Source of the DNA: Rhodanobacteraceae bacterium
GTDB lineage: Bacteria; Pseudomonadota; Gammaproteobacteria; Xanthomonadales; Ahniellaceae
Assembly (NCBI GenBank): GCA_016708465.1
Contig: JADJFT010000009.1
Location: forward strand, 62,001-126,000
Reading direction: 5' to 3'
DNA: 64,000 nt
Part shown: positions 1 to 9,542 of the stretch, one piece after another
Numbering within the stretch: the first letter of the stretch is position 1
How the letters are laid out: each line of letters begins with the position of its first letter
Made by a program: the position numbers and the translations under genes
Notes under the pieces: generated by a model
Seen by the model: the letters and a program-made list of their open reading frames with translations, nothing else
What the model was told of the DNA's origin: nothing
Database searches by the model: none

Positions 1-2
1 CG

Positions 3-977
3 TCCGAACGCGATCCGTCGTCGTCGCTAATGCTGGCCGACTGGTTCAAACAGGCTGGGCTACCCGATGGTGTGTTCAATGTCGTGCACGGCGACAAGAC
101 TGCGGTCGATGCGATCCTCGCGCATCCCGACATCAAGGCGGTCAGTTTCGTCGGTTCGACACCGATCGCGAAATATATTTATGAAACCGGCGCACATCAC
201 GGCAAGCGCGTGCAGGCGCTGGGCGGCGCCAAGAACCACATGCTGGTGATGCCGGATGCCGATATGGATCAGGTTGTTGACGCCTTGATGGGTGCGGGTT
301 ACGGCTCTGCGGGCGAGCGCTGCATGGCGATCTCGGTTGCGATCGCGATCGGTAACGACACCGCCGATGCCTTCGTCGCAAACTTGGCGCCGCGTGTGCG
401 TGCGCTGAAGATCGGCGATGGCATGACGCCCGGCATGGACATGGGCCCGCTGATCACGCGCGAGCATCGGGCGCGCGTCAAAGGGTTTGTCGACCTAGGT
501 GTGCAGGAAGGTGCCGAATTGGTCGTCGATGGCCGCGATCATGTCGTATCAGGCGCAGAGCAGGGGTTCTTCCTTGGCGGCTGTTTGTTCGACCGCGTGC
601 AGCCGTCGATGCGTATCTACAAGGAAGAAATCTTCGGCCCGGTGCTATGCGTGCTGCGCGCCGAAAGTTTCGAGCAGGCACTGCAGTTGATCAACGACCA
701 TGAGTTCGGCAATGGCACCGCGATCTTCACGCGTGACGGCGATGCCGCACACGATTTCGCGGCACGGGTGCAGGTCGGTATGGTCGGCGTGAACGTGCCG
801 ATTCCGGTGCCGGCCGCATTCCATTCGTTCGGCGGCTGGAAGGCTTCGTTGTTTGGCGACCAGCACGTCTACGGGCCCGAAGGCGTGCGTTTCTATACCA
901 AGCTGAAGGCCGTGGCGACACGCTGGCCGACCCGCATCCGCGGTGGCGCGCAGTTCGTGATGCCGACCAATTCGTGA
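3..977 (+). CDS. mmsA: CoA-acylating methylmalonate/malonate-semialdehyde dehydrogenase, 5' partial
   Basis: The reading frame is open from the window edge, so the N-terminal third is missing. The visible part begins SERDPSSSLMLADW, typical of the MmsA/IolA branch of aldehyde dehydrogenases, and keeps the family Cys in SAGERCMAIS, the KEEIFGPVL motif and the C-terminal GGWKASLFGD/GPEGVRFYT blocks. MmsA enzymes oxidise (methyl)malonate semialdehyde with NAD+ and CoA to acetyl- or propionyl-CoA with loss of CO2. Uracil breakdown gives beta-alanine and thymine breakdown gives beta-aminoisobutyrate; transamination makes these semialdehydes, so the position at the head of a pyrimidine catabolic operon fits. 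Valine or inositol catabolism is the alternative use of the family, but no such genes are adjacent. Confidence 0.9.
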   Translation, partial: SERDPSSSLMLADWFKQAGLPDGVFNVVHGDKTAVDAILAHPDIKAVSFVGSTPIAKYIYETGAHHGKRVQALGGAKNHMLVMPDADMDQVVDALMGAGYGSAGERCMAISVAIAIGNDTADAFVANLAPRVRALKIGDGMTPGMDMGPLITREHRARVKGFVDLGVQEGAELVVDGRDHVVSGAEQGFFLGGCLFDRVQPSMRIYKEEIFGPVLCVLRAESFEQALQLINDHEFGNGTAIFTRDGDAAHDFAARVQVGMVGVNVPIPVPAAFHSFGGWKASLFGDQHVYGPEGVRFYTKLKAVATRWPTRIRGGAQFVMPTNS

Positions 978-1084
978 GGACAAGGCAATGACGACGACTG
1001 TCGTTGAGGTGAAATATGCGCATCACCACTGCCAATCTTTGTCGCCATACATCGCCAGCCCGATTACTGGAGGAGTCAAGTCCC

Positions 1085-2344
1085 GTGAACGCCCAACTCA
1101 AAACCAATTTGTCCGCCGATCTGCGCATCAACGGCCAGCGCCTGTGGGATTCGCTGATGGAGATGGCGAAGATCGGTGCGACCGCGAAGGGTGGCGTGTG
1201 TCGTCTGGCGCTGACCGATCTCGACAAACAGGGTCGTGATCTATTCGTGCGCTGGGCGCAGGAAGCCGGATGCTCGATCAGCGTTGACCAGATGGGCAAC
1301 GTGTTCGCGCGCCGTGCGGGAAAAGACGACACGCTGACGCCGGTGGTCACCGGTTCGCATGCCGACTCACAGCCCACCGGCGGCAAGTTTGACGGCATCT
1401 ACGGTGTGCTCGGCGGGCTGGAAGTGATCCGCTCGCTGAATGACCACGGTATCGAAACCGATCGCCCAATCGAAGTGGTGGTCTGGACCAACGAAGAAGG
1501 TTCTCGATTCGCCCCGGCGATGGTTGCGTCTGGTGTGTTTGCGGGTGTGTTTACGCTCGACTACGGGCTGTCGCGTGCCGATGTGAATGGCCTGACCATG
1601 GGCCAGGAACTCGAACGCATCGGCTATGCCGGCGACCAACCCATGGGTAAGCCGATCCATGCGGCATTCGAACTGCACATCGAACAAGGCCCGATTCTGG
1701 AAGCCGAAGGCAAGACCATCGGTGTGGTCGCCCATGCTCAGGGGCAACGTTGGTACGAAGTCTAGTTCATCGGCCAAGAGTCACATGCCGGGCCGACGCC
1801 GATGCCGCGCCGCAAGGACGCACTGCTCGGCGCAGCGCGTGTGATCGATTGGGTCAATCGCGTCGGCCATGAGCACGCACCGTTCGCGTGTGCGACCGTT
1901 GGCATGATCCAGAACTATCCGAATTCGCGGAACGTGATTCCGGGGCGGGTATTTTTCACGATCGACATTCGTCATCCCGAGGATGCAGTGCTCGCCGAGA
2001 TGGACCGCAAGGTGCGCGAGGGCGTGGCGCGCATCGCTGCCGAGACCAAGGTCGAGGTGCAACGGCTCGATCAAATCTTCTATTACAAGCCGGTCGCTTT
2101 CGATGTTGAGTGCGTGGCCTCGGTGCGTGCTGGCGCGGTGCGCTTCGGTTATTCGCACCGCGACATGGTGTCGGGAGCCGGCCACGATGCCTGCTACCTG
2201 GCGCAGGTCGCACCGACCTCAATGATCTTCGTGCCCTGTGTCGATGGCATTAGTCACAACGAAGTCGAGGACGCCAAGCCGGAGTGGATCGAAGCCGGCG
2301 GCAACATCCTGCTGCACGCGATGCTCGGGCGCGCTGGGCGCTGA
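1085..2344 (+). CDS. M20-family Zn-dependent N-carbamoyl amidohydrolase (probable beta-ureidopropionase), interrupted by an in-frame TAG
   Basis: The translation matches the hydantoinase/carbamoylase branch of peptidase M20: GSHADSQPTGGKFDGIYGVL, WTNEEGSRF, ELHIEQGPILE, SHAGPTPMPRRKDALLGAARV and SGAGHDACYLAQV carry the metal-binding His/Asp/Glu set. GTG at 1085 is preferred because GGAGG lies at about 1070-1074; an ATG at 1016 lacks a ribosome site. It would hydrolyse N-carbamoyl-beta-alanine or N-carbamoyl-beta-aminoisobutyrate to the beta-amino acid, CO2 and ammonia, between dihydropyrimidinase and the semialdehyde dehydrogenase. TAG at 1763-1765 splits the gene in one unchanged frame: RWYEV is followed by stop and then FIGQESHAG, where a Glu codon is expected. 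A G-to-T substitution (GAG to TAG) or sequence error is the simplest explanation. The repaired length is 419 residues, normal for the family. Confidence 0.85.
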
Positions 2345-2402
2345 GTGCTTGCGCCGCCGCCTCAATGCGAATAAAACCCGTGTTTGCCATTCGGGAGGTC
2401 AC

Positions 2403-3755
2403 ATGGCCAGAAAGGAAACCGGGGACATCGCAGCGGGTCGGCTCACGTCGGGACAGCTTGCGGAGAATTTTTCAGATGTCGCGCCGCCGCTTGATCGACA
2501 ACGTGCATTGATCGAGGCCAGTCGATGTCATTTTTGCTACGACGCACCCTGCATTCAGGCGTGCCCGACCGCGATCGACATCCCTGGGTTCATCCGTGCC
2601 ATCAGCACCGACAACCTGACCGGTGCCGCGAACAAGATTCTTGAAGCCAATATTTTTGGTGGTCAGTGCGCGCGCGTCTGCCCGACCGAGATCCTGTGCG
2701 AGGGTGAATGCGTTCGCAACGACCCGGAGGACAAGCCGGTCGAGATCGGCGCATTGCAGCGCTATGCAACCGATTGGGTCTACGAGCGCGATGTGCAGCT
2801 GTTCACGCGCGCCGCGCATACCGGCAAGCGTATCGCTGTCGTTGGTGCTGGCCCGGCAGGTCTCACCTGTGCGCATGCACTGGCGCTGCTCGGCCATGAG
2901 GTCGAGGTGTTTGAAGCGCGTGCGAAGTCGGGTGGTCTCAACGAATACGGAATTGCCGAGTACAAAGTAGTCAACTTCTCGCAACGCGAAGTCGAATGGC
3001 TGCTGTCGATCGGTGGCATTCGTTTGCAACACGGCAAGGCGCTCGGGCGCGACATCCACCTATCGCAACTGCGTCGTGAATACGATGCCGTTTTTCTGGG
3101 GCTTGGTCTTGGCGGCGTGAATGCGCTCAGCCTCGGTGATGCCGCTCTGCCAGGCGTGCGCGACGCGGTCGATTTCATTGCCGAACTGCGTCAGGCCGTG
3201 GACAAGGCGGCGGTGCCGGTCGGGCGACGAGTGGTGGTGATCGGCGGTGGCAATACTGCGATCGATGCCGCTGTCCAGAGCAAGCGCCTCGGCGCTGAAC
3301 GGGTGACGCTGGTCTATCGCCGCGGTGCCGACGCGATGAGCGCGACCAACCATGAACAGGCGTTTGCGCAAGCCGAAGGCGTGCATGTGATCCACTATGC
3401 GCAACCGGTTGAGTTGATCGCGCGCAATGGTGTCGTCGCCGGTATTCGTTTCGAACATACGCGCATCGAACATGAAAAGTTGCTGGGTAGCGGCGAATTT
3501 TTCGAGATCGATGCCGACGTCGTGCTGAAGGCAATCGGGCAGGTGTTGCAGGCCGATGGCTTGAGCGAAGCGAGCGTCGAACTGTTGCGCTTGAACAAGG
3601 GTCGCATCGTCGTCGATGCGGACTTCGCAACCAGCCTCGCCGGTGTCTACGCTGGCGGCGACTGTGTCGGCGGCAAGACCGACCTCACCGTGCAATCGGT
3701 GGCCGATGGCAAGCACGCCGCCGCCGCGATCCATGCCCAACTGACCCAGGCCTGA
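2403..3755 (+). CDS. preT: NAD(P)-dependent dihydropyrimidine dehydrogenase subunit PreT
   Basis: A flavin and iron-sulfur subunit of 450 residues that passes electrons between NAD(P)H and the PreA partner. The N-terminus has two cysteine clusters (CHFCYDAPCIQACP and CARVCPTEILCEGEC), followed by an FAD dinucleotide fold (GAGPAGLTCA) and a second Rossmann motif for NAD(P) (GGGNTAIDAA). The C-terminal YAGGDCVGG motif is the FAD-binding end of GltB/PreT-like oxidoreductases. ATG 2403 follows a strong GGGAGG; the frame is open further upstream but without family similarity. PreA begins 10 nt after the stop, so the two subunits are co-expressed. A stand-alone glutamate synthase small subunit is similar in sequence, but the PreA neighbour settles the call. 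Confidence 0.93.
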   Translation: MARKETGDIAAGRLTSGQLAENFSDVAPPLDRQRALIEASRCHFCYDAPCIQACPTAIDIPGFIRAISTDNLTGAANKILEANIFGGQCARVCPTEILCEGECVRNDPEDKPVEIGALQRYATDWVYERDVQLFTRAAHTGKRIAVVGAGPAGLTCAHALALLGHEVEVFEARAKSGGLNEYGIAEYKVVNFSQREVEWLLSIGGIRLQHGKALGRDIHLSQLRREYDAVFLGLGLGGVNALSLGDAALPGVRDAVDFIAELRQAVDKAAVPVGRRVVVIGGGNTAIDAAVQSKRLGAERVTLVYRRGADAMSATNHEQAFAQAEGVHVIHYAQPVELIARNGVVAGIRFEHTRIEHEKLLGSGEFFEIDADVVLKAIGQVLQADGLSEASVELLRLNKGRIVVDADFATSLAGVYAGGDCVGGKTDLTVQSVADGKHAAAAIHAQLTQA

Positions 3756-3765
3756 GGAAACCGAC

Positions 3766-5032
3766 ATGGCCGATCTATCGACAGAATTCGTCGGCGTAAA
3801 ATCGCCGAATCCATTTTGGCTGGCCTCGGCGCCACCCACCGACAAGGCCTACAACGTCATTCGTGCCTTCGAGGCCGGCTGGGGCGGGAGTGGTGTGGGA
3901 AGACGCTTGGGCTCGATCCGCACGTCGTCAACGTTAGCTCACGCTATGGCGCGGTGCAGTGGAATGGCCAGCGCATGGCCGGGCTGAACAACATCGAGTT
4001 GATCACCGATCGACCGCTGGCGATCAACCTCGCCGAGATTCGGCAGGTCAAGCGCGAGTGGCCGGATCGGGCGATGATCGTTTCGCTGATGGTGCCCTGC
4101 GACGAGGCGAGCTGGAAGTACATCTTGCCGATGGTCGAGGACACCGGTGCCGACGCCGTCGAGCTGAACTTCGGCTGCCCGCACGGCATGAGTGAGCGCG
4201 GCATGGGTGCGGCCGTCGGCCAAGTGCCCGAATACTGCAGATGGTCGCGCGCTGGGTCAAACAACATTCGCGGCTGCCCTGCATCGTCAAGCTGACTCCG
4301 AATATCACCGACATCCGCATTTCTGCGCGCGCTGCACACGCGGGCGGAACCGATGCCGTGTCGCTGATCAACACGATCAACTCGATCACGACCATCGACC
4401 TCGACTTGATGGCGCCGACGCCGACGGTGGATGGCAAGGGCACGCACGGTGGCTATTGCGGCCCTGCAGTTCGCCCGATTGCGCTGAACATGGTCGCTGA
4501 GATCGCGCGTGATGCGCAGACTGCCGGCTTGCCGATCAGTGCCATTGGCGGCATCGGTACATGGCGCGATGCGGCTGAATTCATGGCGCTCGGCGCCGGC
4601 AACGTGCAGGTCTGCACAGCCGCCATGCACTACGGCTTTCGCATCGTCGACGACATGATTTCGGGCCTGTCGAACTGGATGGATTCCAAGGGTTACAAGA
4701 CCATCGAAGACTTTCGTGGTCGTGCGATCAAGAACGTCACCGACTGGAAATTCCTGAACCTGAAGTACGACATCAAGGCGCGCATCAATCAGGACTTGTG
4801 CATCAAGTGTGGGCTTTGTCACATCGCCTGCGAGGACACCGCGCATCAAGCAATCCTTCGCGAGAAAGAGGGTCAACGTCACTTCGAAGTCGTTGATGAT
4901 GAGTGCGTCGGTTGCAACTTGTGCATGCACGTCTGTCCGGTTGACGACTGCATCACCATGGAACGCGTCGATGATGGTTCGTACCAGAACTGGACCACGC
5001 ATCCGAACAATCCGATGGCGGAGAAGGCTTGA
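3766..5032 (+). CDS. preA: NAD(P)-dependent dihydropyrimidine dehydrogenase subunit PreA (three indels)
   Basis: The catalytic subunit reduces uracil and thymine to dihydro forms. An FMN-binding dihydroorotate-dehydrogenase-like barrel (PNPFWLASAPPTDKAYN, VELNFGCPHGMSERGMGAAVGQ, CIVKLTPN, AIGGIGTWRDA) is followed by a C-terminal ferredoxin domain with two 4Fe-4S motifs, CIKCGLCHIAC and CVGCNLCMHVCP. The frame is broken three times. Near 3891 and 3900 two single-base insertions separate EAGWGG from KTLGLDPH. Near 4238 one C is missing, so PEYC joins QMVARW out of frame. Repair gives about 421 residues, the expected size. Since the protein is otherwise conserved on both sides of each break, these look like sequence errors. 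The stop overlaps the transporter start (TGATG). Confidence 0.9.
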
Positions 5033-6501
5033 TGCGTTCGAAGGCGATGGACTACGACAAAGAGGTGCCAGTCAGCCTGGATCTGATCAATGTCGACCTG
5101 ATGCCAACGGCGTTGAACGACCGCACTTGGGACTGGAAGGCAATTGCGGCGCTTTGGGTCGGCATGGTTGTGTGTGTGCCTGCGTACATGCTCGCAGCCG
5201 GGTTGGTCAGCGAAGGGATGAACTGGAAGGAGGCGGTCGGCACCATTCTGATCGCGAACCTGATCGTGTTGATTCCGATGATCGCGGTCGGCCATGCCGG
5301 CACCAAGCACGGCATTCCGTTCCCGGTGCTATTGCGTGCGTCATTCGGAACGCGCGGCGCGAAGGTACCAGCGTTGTTGCGCGGCCTCGTCGCGTGCGGC
5401 TGGTTCGGTATTCAGACTTGGGTTGGCGGCGCCGCAATCTACGCCATCGTCAACATTCTCAGCTTCAATGCCATCGATGGCGATCCCTTGCCTGTGCTCG
5501 GTATCGACGCTGGCCAAACCGGCTGCTTCCTGGCGTTTTGGTTGCTGCATGTCTGGTTCATCAAACACGGCACCGAGTCAATCCGCTGGCTGGAATTGTG
5601 GGCGGCGCCGTTGTTGATCGCGATGTGTTGCGCGTTGTTGTATTGGGCCTATGTGCGCGCCGACGGCTTCGGCCCGATGTTGTCGACACCCTCGAAGTTT
5701 GCTGCTGGTGGTGAACGCGAAGGCCAATTCTTCAGTGTGTTTTGGCCGTCGTTGACGGCCATGGTCGGGTTCTGGGCCACGCTCGCCTTGAACATTCCCG
5801 ACTTCACACGCTACGCACGCAGCCAGCGCGACCAGATCATCGGCCAGTCGCTGGGTTTGCCGATCCCAATGGCGGCACTCGCCTTCGTTGGCGTCGCCGT
5901 CACCTCGGCGACGGTGGTTCTCTACGGTGAAGCGATCTGGGATCCAGTCAAACTGACCGAGCGCATGGGCGGACTGGGCGTCATCGTCGCGTTGATCGCA
6001 CTGGTGCTCGCCACGATCACGACCAATCTTGCCGCCAATGTCGTCGCACCCGCGAATGGCTTTTCGAATTTGAGTCCGCGTCGCATCTCATTCAAGATGG
6101 GCGGTTACATCACCGCCGGCATCGGCATCGCGATGTTTCCCTGGAAGCTGTTGGAATCAACTGGCGCTTACATCTTCACTTGGTTGATCGGTTATTCGGC
6201 GCTGCTCGGACCGATCGCCGGCATCATGCTCGCCGACTATTTCCTGATTCGCCGCACCGAACTCGATAGCGAAGAGTTGTTCAAGGAAGGCGGACGTTAC
6301 AGCTATCGCGGCGGCTGGAATCCAGTGGCGTTCGTGGCGCTGATCGCCGGCGTGCTGCCGAACTTGCCCGGTTTTCTTCATGCCGCCGGATTAGTCGATT
6401 CGGTGCCGGCTGTCTTCGACACGATTTACGCCTATGCCTGGTTCGTCGGGCTGGCAGTAGCGGCGCTGGTTTATCTGCTGTTTTCGCAAGGTGAGAAGTG
6501 A
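5032..6501 (+). CDS. NCS1-family nucleobase transporter
   Basis: An integral membrane protein of about 489 residues with roughly twelve hydrophobic segments. The N-terminus (NDRTWDWKAIAALWVGMVV) and blocks such as GIPFPVLLRASFG, GWFGIQTWVGG and NIPDFTRYARSQRDQ are typical of the NCS1 cytosine/uracil/allantoin/hydantoin permease family. ATG 5032 overlaps the preA stop by one base, which implies translational coupling; the TTG just before it is a poorer start. Within an operon that degrades dihydropyrimidines, uracil/thymine or dihydropyrimidine/hydantoin uptake is the natural role. The sequence alone does not separate these substrates. Confidence 0.88.
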   Translation: MRSKAMDYDKEVPVSLDLINVDLMPTALNDRTWDWKAIAALWVGMVVCVPAYMLAAGLVSEGMNWKEAVGTILIANLIVLIPMIAVGHAGTKHGIPFPVLLRASFGTRGAKVPALLRGLVACGWFGIQTWVGGAAIYAIVNILSFNAIDGDPLPVLGIDAGQTGCFLAFWLLHVWFIKHGTESIRWLELWAAPLLIAMCCALLYWAYVRADGFGPMLSTPSKFAAGGEREGQFFSVFWPSLTAMVGFWATLALNIPDFTRYARSQRDQIIGQSLGLPIPMAALAFVGVAVTSATVVLYGEAIWDPVKLTERMGGLGVIVALIALVLATITTNLAANVVAPANGFSNLSPRRISFKMGGYITAGIGIAMFPWKLLESTGAYIFTWLIGYSALLGPIAGIMLADYFLIRRTELDSEELFKEGGRYSYRGGWNPVAFVALIAGVLPNLPGFLHAAGLVDSVPAVFDTIYAYAWFVGLAVAALVYLLFSQGEK

Positions 6502-6502
6502 C

Positions 6503-7900
6503 ATGGATACCCTGATTCGCGGTGGCACCCTGATCGATGCCGAACTGACCGTGCGCAGTGATCTGCTGATCCGCGATGGCGTGATCGCCGCAGTCGGCGT
6601 TGACCTGGAAGCACCGAGTGGCGCCCAGGTGATCGACGCCGGCGGCCAGTATGTGATGCCGGGCGGCATTGATCCGCATACGCACATGGAATTGCCGTTC
6701 ATGGGCACGGTGGCGTCCGACGATTTCTTCACTGGTACCGCCGCTGGATTAGCCGGTGGCACCACCAGCATCATCGACTTCGTGATTCCCAATCCGCAGC
6801 AGCCGTTGTTGGCGGCGTTCCGCGAATGGCGTGGCTGGGCGGAAAAGGCAGCTGGTGACTACGGCTTCCATGTCGCTGTCACTTGGTGGGATGAGTCAGT
6901 GCATCGCGAAATGGGCGAACTGGCGCACGCGCATGGCGTGTCGAGTTTCAAGCACTTCATGGCCTCCAAAAACGCCATCATGTGCGACGACGAAGTGCTG
7001 GTGAACAGCTTCACGCGCTGTCTCGAACTCGGCGCATTGCCGACCGTACATGCCGAGAAATGGTGAGCTGGTGTTCCGCTTTGCAGAAGCAGTTGTTGGC
7101 ACGTGGCATCATTGGGCCAGAAGGTCATCCGATGTCGCGCCCGCCGGCGGTTGAAGGTGAGGCCGCGAATCGCGCCATTCGCATTGCCGAAGTGCTGGGT
7201 GCGCCGCTGTATATCGTGCACAATTCGGCGCGGCAGGCGCTTGAAGCCATCGTGCGTGCGCGCGGCGAAGGCCAGCGGGTATTCGGCGAAGTGCTTGCCG
7301 GGCATCTGGTGATTGACGACTCGGTTTATCGCGATCCGGATTTCACCCGCGCTGCCGCCCATGTGATGAGTCCGCCATTCCGCGCGCCGGAGCATCAGAA
7401 AGCGTTGTGGGCGGGATTGCAGGCCGGGCATCTGCACACAACGGCAACCGATCACTGTTGCTTCTGTGCGCCGCAAAAGGCTGCCGGCAAGGGATGATTT
7501 CACCAAGATCCCGAACGGCTGCGGTGGCATCGAAGATCGCATGTCGGTGCTCTGGCATTACGGCGTGAATTCGGGTCGCCTGACACCGAACGAGTTCGTG
7601 AAAGTGACCAGCACCAATGCGGCGCAAATCTTCAACATGTATCCGAAGAAAGGCTCGCTACGCGTCGGTGCCGATGCTGACCTCGTGGTTTGGGACCCGA
7701 ATGGCTCACGCACGATCTCGGCGAAGACGCATCACCAAAATGTCGACTTCAACGTTTTTGAAGGTCGCACTGTGCAAGGTATCGCCACACACACCTTCAG
7801 CCGCGGCCAGCTTGCTTGGATCAACGGCGACCTGCGCGCAGAACGTGGCCACGGCCGTTATCTGCCACGGCCACTGGCGGTCACTATTACGAGGCGGTGA
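6503..7900 (+). CDS. hydA: Dihydropyrimidinase (D-hydantoinase), three single-base insertions
   Basis: A cyclic amidohydrolase that opens the dihydropyrimidine ring to the N-carbamoyl-beta-amino acid. It has the metal-binding GGIDPHTHMELPF motif, the conserved FKHFMASK segment that includes the family's carboxylated lysine region, and the C-terminal GIEDRMSVLWHYGVNSGRL and ADADLVVWDPNGSRTISAKTHHQ blocks. Extra bases break the frame: an A near 7060 (HAE-NGEL), a T near 7084 (VFR-LQKQL) and a G near 7492 (AAGK-DDFTKIPNG). Repaired length is about 464 residues. ATG 6503 lies two bases after the transporter stop with GGTGAGAAG as a weak ribosome site. It is the last gene of the pyrimidine operon visible here. 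Confidence 0.9.
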
Positions 7901-8012
7901 GGAAGTGTCTCGATAGTCGAGGTCAACCAAACCGGATCGCCGACGTTGTGATGTCTCGAAGCCCGCCGAAGGCCAAGGCTGCTTCGTTACCTTTCACTTC
8001 GGAGAAACGATC

Positions 8013-8504
8013 ATGTTCAAGAACACCTTGTGTGCGGTTGCAATGCTCGCGGCGTCGATGACAGCGAGCGCATTGACGTTTGAGCGCACCACCACCATCA
8101 ACGATGACTACAGCGGCCATGCCGTGATCCATTCCGCCGGTTCGCTCGGCGAAGACAGCGGCAGCCGTATCGCCGACGCCAGCTTCAACAAATTCCACCC
8201 GCGTGCCGAAACGCGATTTGTCGACGGCACCATGTCGCGCGAAGCGGTGCGCGACGGTGAATTGGTGACGGTGACTTACGACGGCGCGATCACGCTCACC
8301 GGGAACGCCGGCGGCAGCAGTGCGAACGGCAGTGCGCAGCCGTTGTCGATCAGCTTTGTCGATCTAAAGATCGTGAAAAACGCTGAAGAAGGCCCCGACC
8401 TGTCGGGCCAACTCATCGTCAATGGCCAGACCATCGACGCCGCAACGGCACCCGCGCAGGTGCGTGCGGTACTGCTCGGTCTGCTGCGCTTTTTCCGCGT
8501 CTGA
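8013..8504 (+). CDS. Small secreted protein of unknown function
   Basis: A 163-residue protein with a clear signal peptide (about residues 1-20, MFKNTLCAVAMLAASMTASA). The mature part is rich in Thr, Ser, Gly and Asp, predicted beta-strand-like (LVTVTYDGAITLTGNAGGSS), with no cysteines and no motif that I recognise. GGAGA sits seven to ten bases before the ATG. The end LLGLLRFFRV is hydrophobic/basic but too short for a sorting domain. It is separated by 112 nt from the pyrimidine operon and has its usual base composition, so it is resident rather than part of the island that follows. A GC-rich inverted repeat (CCGGGCGG / CCGCCCGG) just after the stop could end transcription, but it has no T tract. 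Confidence 0.7.
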   Translation: MFKNTLCAVAMLAASMTASALTFERTTTINDDYSGHAVIHSAGSLGEDSGSRIADASFNKFHPRAETRFVDGTMSREAVRDGELVTVTYDGAITLTGNAGGSSANGSAQPLSISFVDLKIVKNAEEGPDLSGQLIVNGQTIDAATAPAQVRAVLLGLLRFFRV

Positions 8505-8851
8505 AAACGCTCGCCGGGCGGCACCCCATACCCGCCCGGTGATCCGCGTTGACGCACCGTCCACGCGCACCCCAAACCTCACCCGACACCTGCCGGTTCC
8601 TTCGCTGGCGCAACCGGTTTTGCCGCCATCAACGGCTCATGCCGCGCCGCGTACCACGCCGTTAGCACCTCTTTTCGATCGCGATAAGACATAGCCCGAC
8701 TCCATCACCGGAAATGGCGCCCAGCATCGCGAAACTAAGCAATCCCCACATCCGCATAAACCCGGAATTTCCCTAGGAAATTTCTTGACCACCGCTCCGA
8801 TCCAGCACCACACTCCCCCCAATAGTCCGGCGATCCCGTCGGAGAATAGGT
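8505..8851. other. Non-coding left flank of the cassette island
   Basis: About 350 bases without a convincing gene on either strand. It holds a GC-rich inverted repeat right after the preceding stop codon and, further on, a perfect 7-bp inverted repeat AATTTCC-CTA-GGAAATT (8766-8782) about 100 bases before the toxin gene, which could be an operator. I looked for an integrase gene, an attC stem ending at 8858 and a sigma-70 promoter. None was convincing. The TTGACC at about 8784 has no matching -10 box. The base composition starts to shift towards AT within this stretch. Confidence 0.5.
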
Positions 8852-8858
8852 GTTAGAT
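8852..8858 (+). other. Integron core-type site GTTAGAT at the left end of cassette 1
   Basis: GTTAGAT fits the integron recombination core GTTRRRY. Its exact reverse complement, ATCTAAC, occurs at 10257-10263, seven bases after the stop of the last gene of the unit. In an integrated gene cassette the core at the start is complementary to the RYYYAAC that opens the cassette's own attC, so the pair brackets one cassette. No attC arms are seen upstream of this copy, so it may be an attI remnant or a secondary chromosomal target. Confidence 0.6.
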
Positions 8859-8881
8859 TTCCAGTGAAATTTGGAGGGATC

Positions 8882-9519
8882 GTGAAGAAGGATGCTTTAC
8901 GGCAGATCGTCCAAGAGATAAGGGTGCCCTACGTACTCCACTTCACTCAGGCACAAAACCTCCCGTCAATAATGTCTAAGGGGATCTTTCCAGTTAGTAG
9001 GTCTAGTGAACTCCCTGTTCTGCCGAAGGTAAATGACCTCTTGAGGCTGGATGGTCATGAAGATGGAGTCTCTGCGTCCATTGGTTTTCCCAACTGTCAG
9101 ATGTTCTATAAATATCGAATAACCGACCCAACAACAGATTGGGTGGTACTTGTAATGAATCCACGGATTCTTTGGGAAAAGGACTGTGCCTTTTGCAAGC
9201 ACAATGCCGCCGATTCACGCATTTCTTCGCGGTCACTGGAAGAACTTAAGGGTCCGGATTCACTTAAGGGGCTTTTGCTGAACTTGAGGGACTCCCCTCG
9301 CGCGCGGACCAGCGCTTGAAGAGCTATGATCCGACAGACGTGCAAGCGGAGGTTCTTATTTTTGATATCATCGAACCGGCTCTTATCGCGGGCGCCGTGT
9401 TTGAGGATCTGCGAGTCAAGACCGAAAATGAACAGTACGTAGGTGGAATAAAGACCTACCTCCATTCGAAGGGCAAGGGTTTGTTCGCGACCCGAAACTA
9501 TGTCCGGAAGTACGACTGA
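8882..9519 (+). CDS. darT1: DarT1-like DNA ADP-ribosyltransferase toxin (one 2-nt frameshift)
   Basis: Repaired, the protein has about 211 residues and matches the DarT (DUF4433) ADP-ribosyltransferase family. The N-terminal NAD-binding block is VPYVLHFTQAQNLPSIMSKG, the central block is VLVMNPRILWEKDCAFCKHNAA, and the C-terminal catalytic block is DPTDVQAEVLIFDII with the family Glu. DarT1-type toxins ADP-ribosylate guanine bases in DNA and stop replication. The frame breaks at about 9299-9306: in a run of CG dinucleotides one CG unit appears extra, ending the first half at 9319, while the second half (DQRLKSYDPTDVQAE) continues in another frame to 9519. GTG 8882 has GGAGGG four bases upstream; GTG 8864 is possible. 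The gene is AT-rich compared with the chromosome and directly precedes its antitoxin. Confidence 0.82.
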
Positions 9520-9542
9520 ACCCTATTTGTAGGACGCAGACA

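Noticed and set aside
1763..1765. Reassignment of UAG to glutamate in this organism
   Set aside because: Only two cases, both in one sequence context; sucD ends with TAG at its normal length. A base error is simpler.
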